Of a stretch of 64,000 bases of DNA, positions 62,348-64,000 are shown piece after piece. The notes below the pieces were generated by a model. That model did no database searches. It saw nothing but the letters and a program-made list of their open reading frames with translations, and had not been told where the DNA came from. The stretch spans positions 62,001 to 126,000 of the forward strand of contig NZ_QKUF01000005.1 of assembly GCF_003253565.1 (NCBI RefSeq), in the 5' to 3' direction. Numbering within the stretch: the first letter of the stretch is position 1; each line of letters starts with the position of its first letter. The position numbers and the translations under genes were made by a program. Source of the stretch: Thermosporothrix hazakensis (lineage in GTDB: Bacteria; Chloroflexota; Ktedonobacteria; Ktedonobacterales; Ktedonobacteraceae).

Positions 62348-64000
62348 CTACTTCTTCGTTGGCAGGACGCTTTTGACCAGCTCTTTTGCTGACTGCTTGA
62401 TAATACCGCCCTCTTCGGGATCACCCTTCACAAGCGCTTCCAGGTAGTTCTTCGCTTGCTCAAACGTGATATGCGGCGGTAATGTCGGCACCTCACCAGT
62501 CACGCAGGCTTCATAGACTACCGGACGATCAGCCCTTAACGCCTCATCCCATGCGGAAGCAACATCTTCCGGCCTCTCAACTCGGATACCTTTAAAGCCA
62601 AGCGACTCAGCAAACTGTGCATAGGGGAAATCAGGCAAATTCTGGGTTGCTTCCAGCTTAGGATTACCGGACAGAATACGCATCTCCCATGTGACCTGAT
62701 TCAGATCACGATTGTTGAGCACCATAAAGATGATACGGGGATCGCTCCAATTCTTCCAGTACCTGGCAACCGTTATCAGCTCGTTCAGCCCATTCATCTG
62801 CATCGCGCCGTCACCAGTCGTACAGATAGGGATGCGATCAGGATACGCGAACTTTGCGGCAATCGCATACGGAACCGCAGCCCCCATAGTTGCCAGGCTC
62901 CCTGAGAGCGAGCCCATGTTTCCCTCTTTCATGCGAATAACGCGCCCATACCAGTTCGCGGTTGTCCCGGCATCAGCAGTCAAGATTGCATTTTCAGGCA
63001 GCCGCTTTGAGAGTTCCAGGAAGACAAGTTCCGGGTTCACCGGATCGGCCTTCTCCTGTGCCCGGGCCTCGACCAGCTTCCACCAATCGGTGACATTCTT
63101 CTCGATTTTCTCGCGCCACGAGCGATCCTTTTTCTGCTGTAACAGTGGTAGCAGCGCCCGCAAGGTCTCGGCGCTATCACCTCTGAGGTTGACTTCCATT
63201 GGATAGCGCAGGCTCAAACGAGCAGGATCTATATCGATCTGCACTCCCCGAGCCTGTCCCTCTTTTGGCAGAAACTCGGCATAGGGAAAGCTCGACCCGA
63301 TCATCAGGAGTGTATCGCACTCCATCATCATATCCCAGCTTGGCTTTGTACCAAGCAAGCCAATACAGCCGGTAACATAGGGCAGATAATCGGGGAGAAC
63401 GGCTTTTCCGAGCAATGCCTTCGCAACACCGGCTCCCAGCACTCCAGCCACGTCCGCAACTTCTTTACTGGCACCCAGGGCACCGGCACCAACCAAAATC
63501 GCAACCTTTTTGCCCTCATTCAACACGGTAGCGGCTCGCTGCAAGTCTTCCTGTTTGGGAACAATACGAGGCTCCGAGTAGCCTATACCGGTATGGATGG
63601 TATTATGCGCGTGAGGCGGGTTCTCAACTGCCCCCATCTCTTGAATATCCTTTGGCAGAATCACGCAGGTTACGGTACGCTCTGCCTGAGCAATGCGAAA
63701 TGCGCGATCTACCAGATGACGTACCTGCATCGGGCTGGAAGCCATATGAACATACTCACCGGCCACATCTTTAAAGAGGGAGAGCAGGTCAACCTCCTGC
63801 TGATAGTTGCCACCAATTGCCGGACGCGCCGCCTGACCGACGATAGCGACAACCGGTTGATGGTCCATCTTGGCATCATAGAGCCCATTAAGCAGATGAA
63901 TTGCGCCGGGGCCGGAAGTAGCAAGACAGACCCCCACTTCTCCGGTGAACTTCGCATGCGCTGTCGCCATAAAGGCAGCCATCTCCTCGTGACGCACCTG
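62348..64000 (-). CDS. PoxB-like TPP-dependent enzyme, N-terminus cut by window edge
   Basis: About 550 residues are visible and the frame is still open at base 64000, so roughly the first 45-50 residues are missing. VRHEEMAAFMA at the edge carries the TPP-activating Glu. GQAARPAIGGNYQQEVDLL is the usual pyruvate oxidase segment. The central FAD/nucleotide-type domain has VAILVGAGALGASKEV. The C-terminal TPP motif is GDGAMQMNGLNELITVARYW with the closing NNRD. It resembles pyruvate dehydrogenase (quinone)/pyruvate oxidase, which makes acetate or acetyl phosphate from pyruvate. Other acetolactate-synthase-fold enzymes remain possible. Confidence 0.88.
   Translation of the reverse strand, partial: QVRHEEMAAFMATAHAKFTGEVGVCLATSGPGAIHLLNGLYDAKMDHQPVVAIVGQAARPAIGGNYQQEVDLLSLFKDVAGEYVHMASSPMQVRHLVDRAFRIAQAERTVTCVILPKDIQEMGAVENPPHAHNTIHTGIGYSEPRIVPKQEDLQRAATVLNEGKKVAILVGAGALGASKEVADVAGVLGAGVAKALLGKAVLPDYLPYVTGCIGLLGTKPSWDMMMECDTLLMIGSSFPYAEFLPKEGQARGVQIDIDPARLSLRYPMEVNLRGDSAETLRALLPLLQQKKDRSWREKIEKNVTDWWKLVEARAQEKADPVNPELVFLELSKRLPENAILTADAGTTANWYGRVIRMKEGNMGSLSGSLATMGAAVPYAIAAKFAYPDRIPICTTGDGAMQMNGLNELITVARYWKNWSDPRIIFMVLNNRDLNQVTWEMRILSGNPKLEATQNLPDFPYAQFAESLGFKGIRVERPEDVASAWDEALRADRPVVYEACVTGEVPTLPPHITFEQAKNYLEALVKGDPEEGGIIKQSAKELVKSVLPTKK

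Overview
The window looks like chromosomal DNA of a Ktedonobacteria-type Chloroflexota. The reasons are indirect: a MalT/LuxR-type ATPase regulator with an N-terminal GWYWIAY module, an XRE-NACHT-multi-TM protein, many lipoproteins with low-complexity Ser/Gln/Glu tails, AAGGAGG-type ribosome binding sites, frequent GTG/TTG starts and moderate GC content. No 16S gene or other decisive marker is present, so this assignment is an inference. No insertion sequence, prophage or CRISPR array was seen.

Layout. 1-5.4 kb: the end of an aldo/keto reductase gene, a large LuxR/MalT regulator, a DUF2267 protein and an APH(6)-like kinase. 5.4-9.9 kb (accessory): an XRE-NACHT membrane NTPase, then an orphan mersacidin-type lanthipeptide precursor and a PLP lyase. 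9.9-27 kb: single genes of mixed function, namely a zinc-ribbon membrane protein, a SAM methyltransferase, a YsnF-like stress protein, an ATP-grasp ligase with a coupled small protein, a HAD hydrolase, a GH38 alpha-mannosidase, a MurA enzyme fused to an HTH domain, a JAMM peptidase, a membrane spermidine-synthase-like protein, purA, rsmG and a VOC-DinB fusion. 27-31 kb: a VWA/MoxR AAA+ pair.

31-42.5 kb is a potassium island. A minus-strand operon reads receiver protein, 27-aa microprotein, kdpF, kdpA, kdpB, kdpC and a KdpD sensor half without a kinase. A plus-strand APC-type transporter is divergent from it. Beyond that lie kdpE and the missing kinase half of KdpD. The divergent intergenic region carries CTCAA boxes in 11-bp phase, a plausible operator array for the OmpR-type KdpE. 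Together these genes should sense and import K+.

42.5-51 kb: a beta-propeller lipoprotein with a probably leaderless mRNA, then a complete branched-chain amino-acid ABC operon (livK-H-M-G-F). The liv operon has a consensus promoter about 310 nt upstream and a leader containing a small leucine-rich ORF. 51-57 kb: coaE, a candidate structured RNA, a caspase-fold/TPR/membrane protein that has lost its catalytic cysteine, an ABC-F ATPase, a probably frameshifted membrane protein and a cupredoxin lipoprotein. 57-64 kb: ctaA, an MFS exporter, two atypical tRNAs, an SDR-like protein with a zinc ribbon and no catalytic tyrosine, and a truncated PoxB-like TPP enzyme.

The best candidates for something undescribed are the orphan lanthipeptide beside the NACHT gene, the kdp operon with its split sensor, receiver and microprotein, the self-regulated HTH-MurA, the leucine-rich liv leader and the pseudo-caspase.
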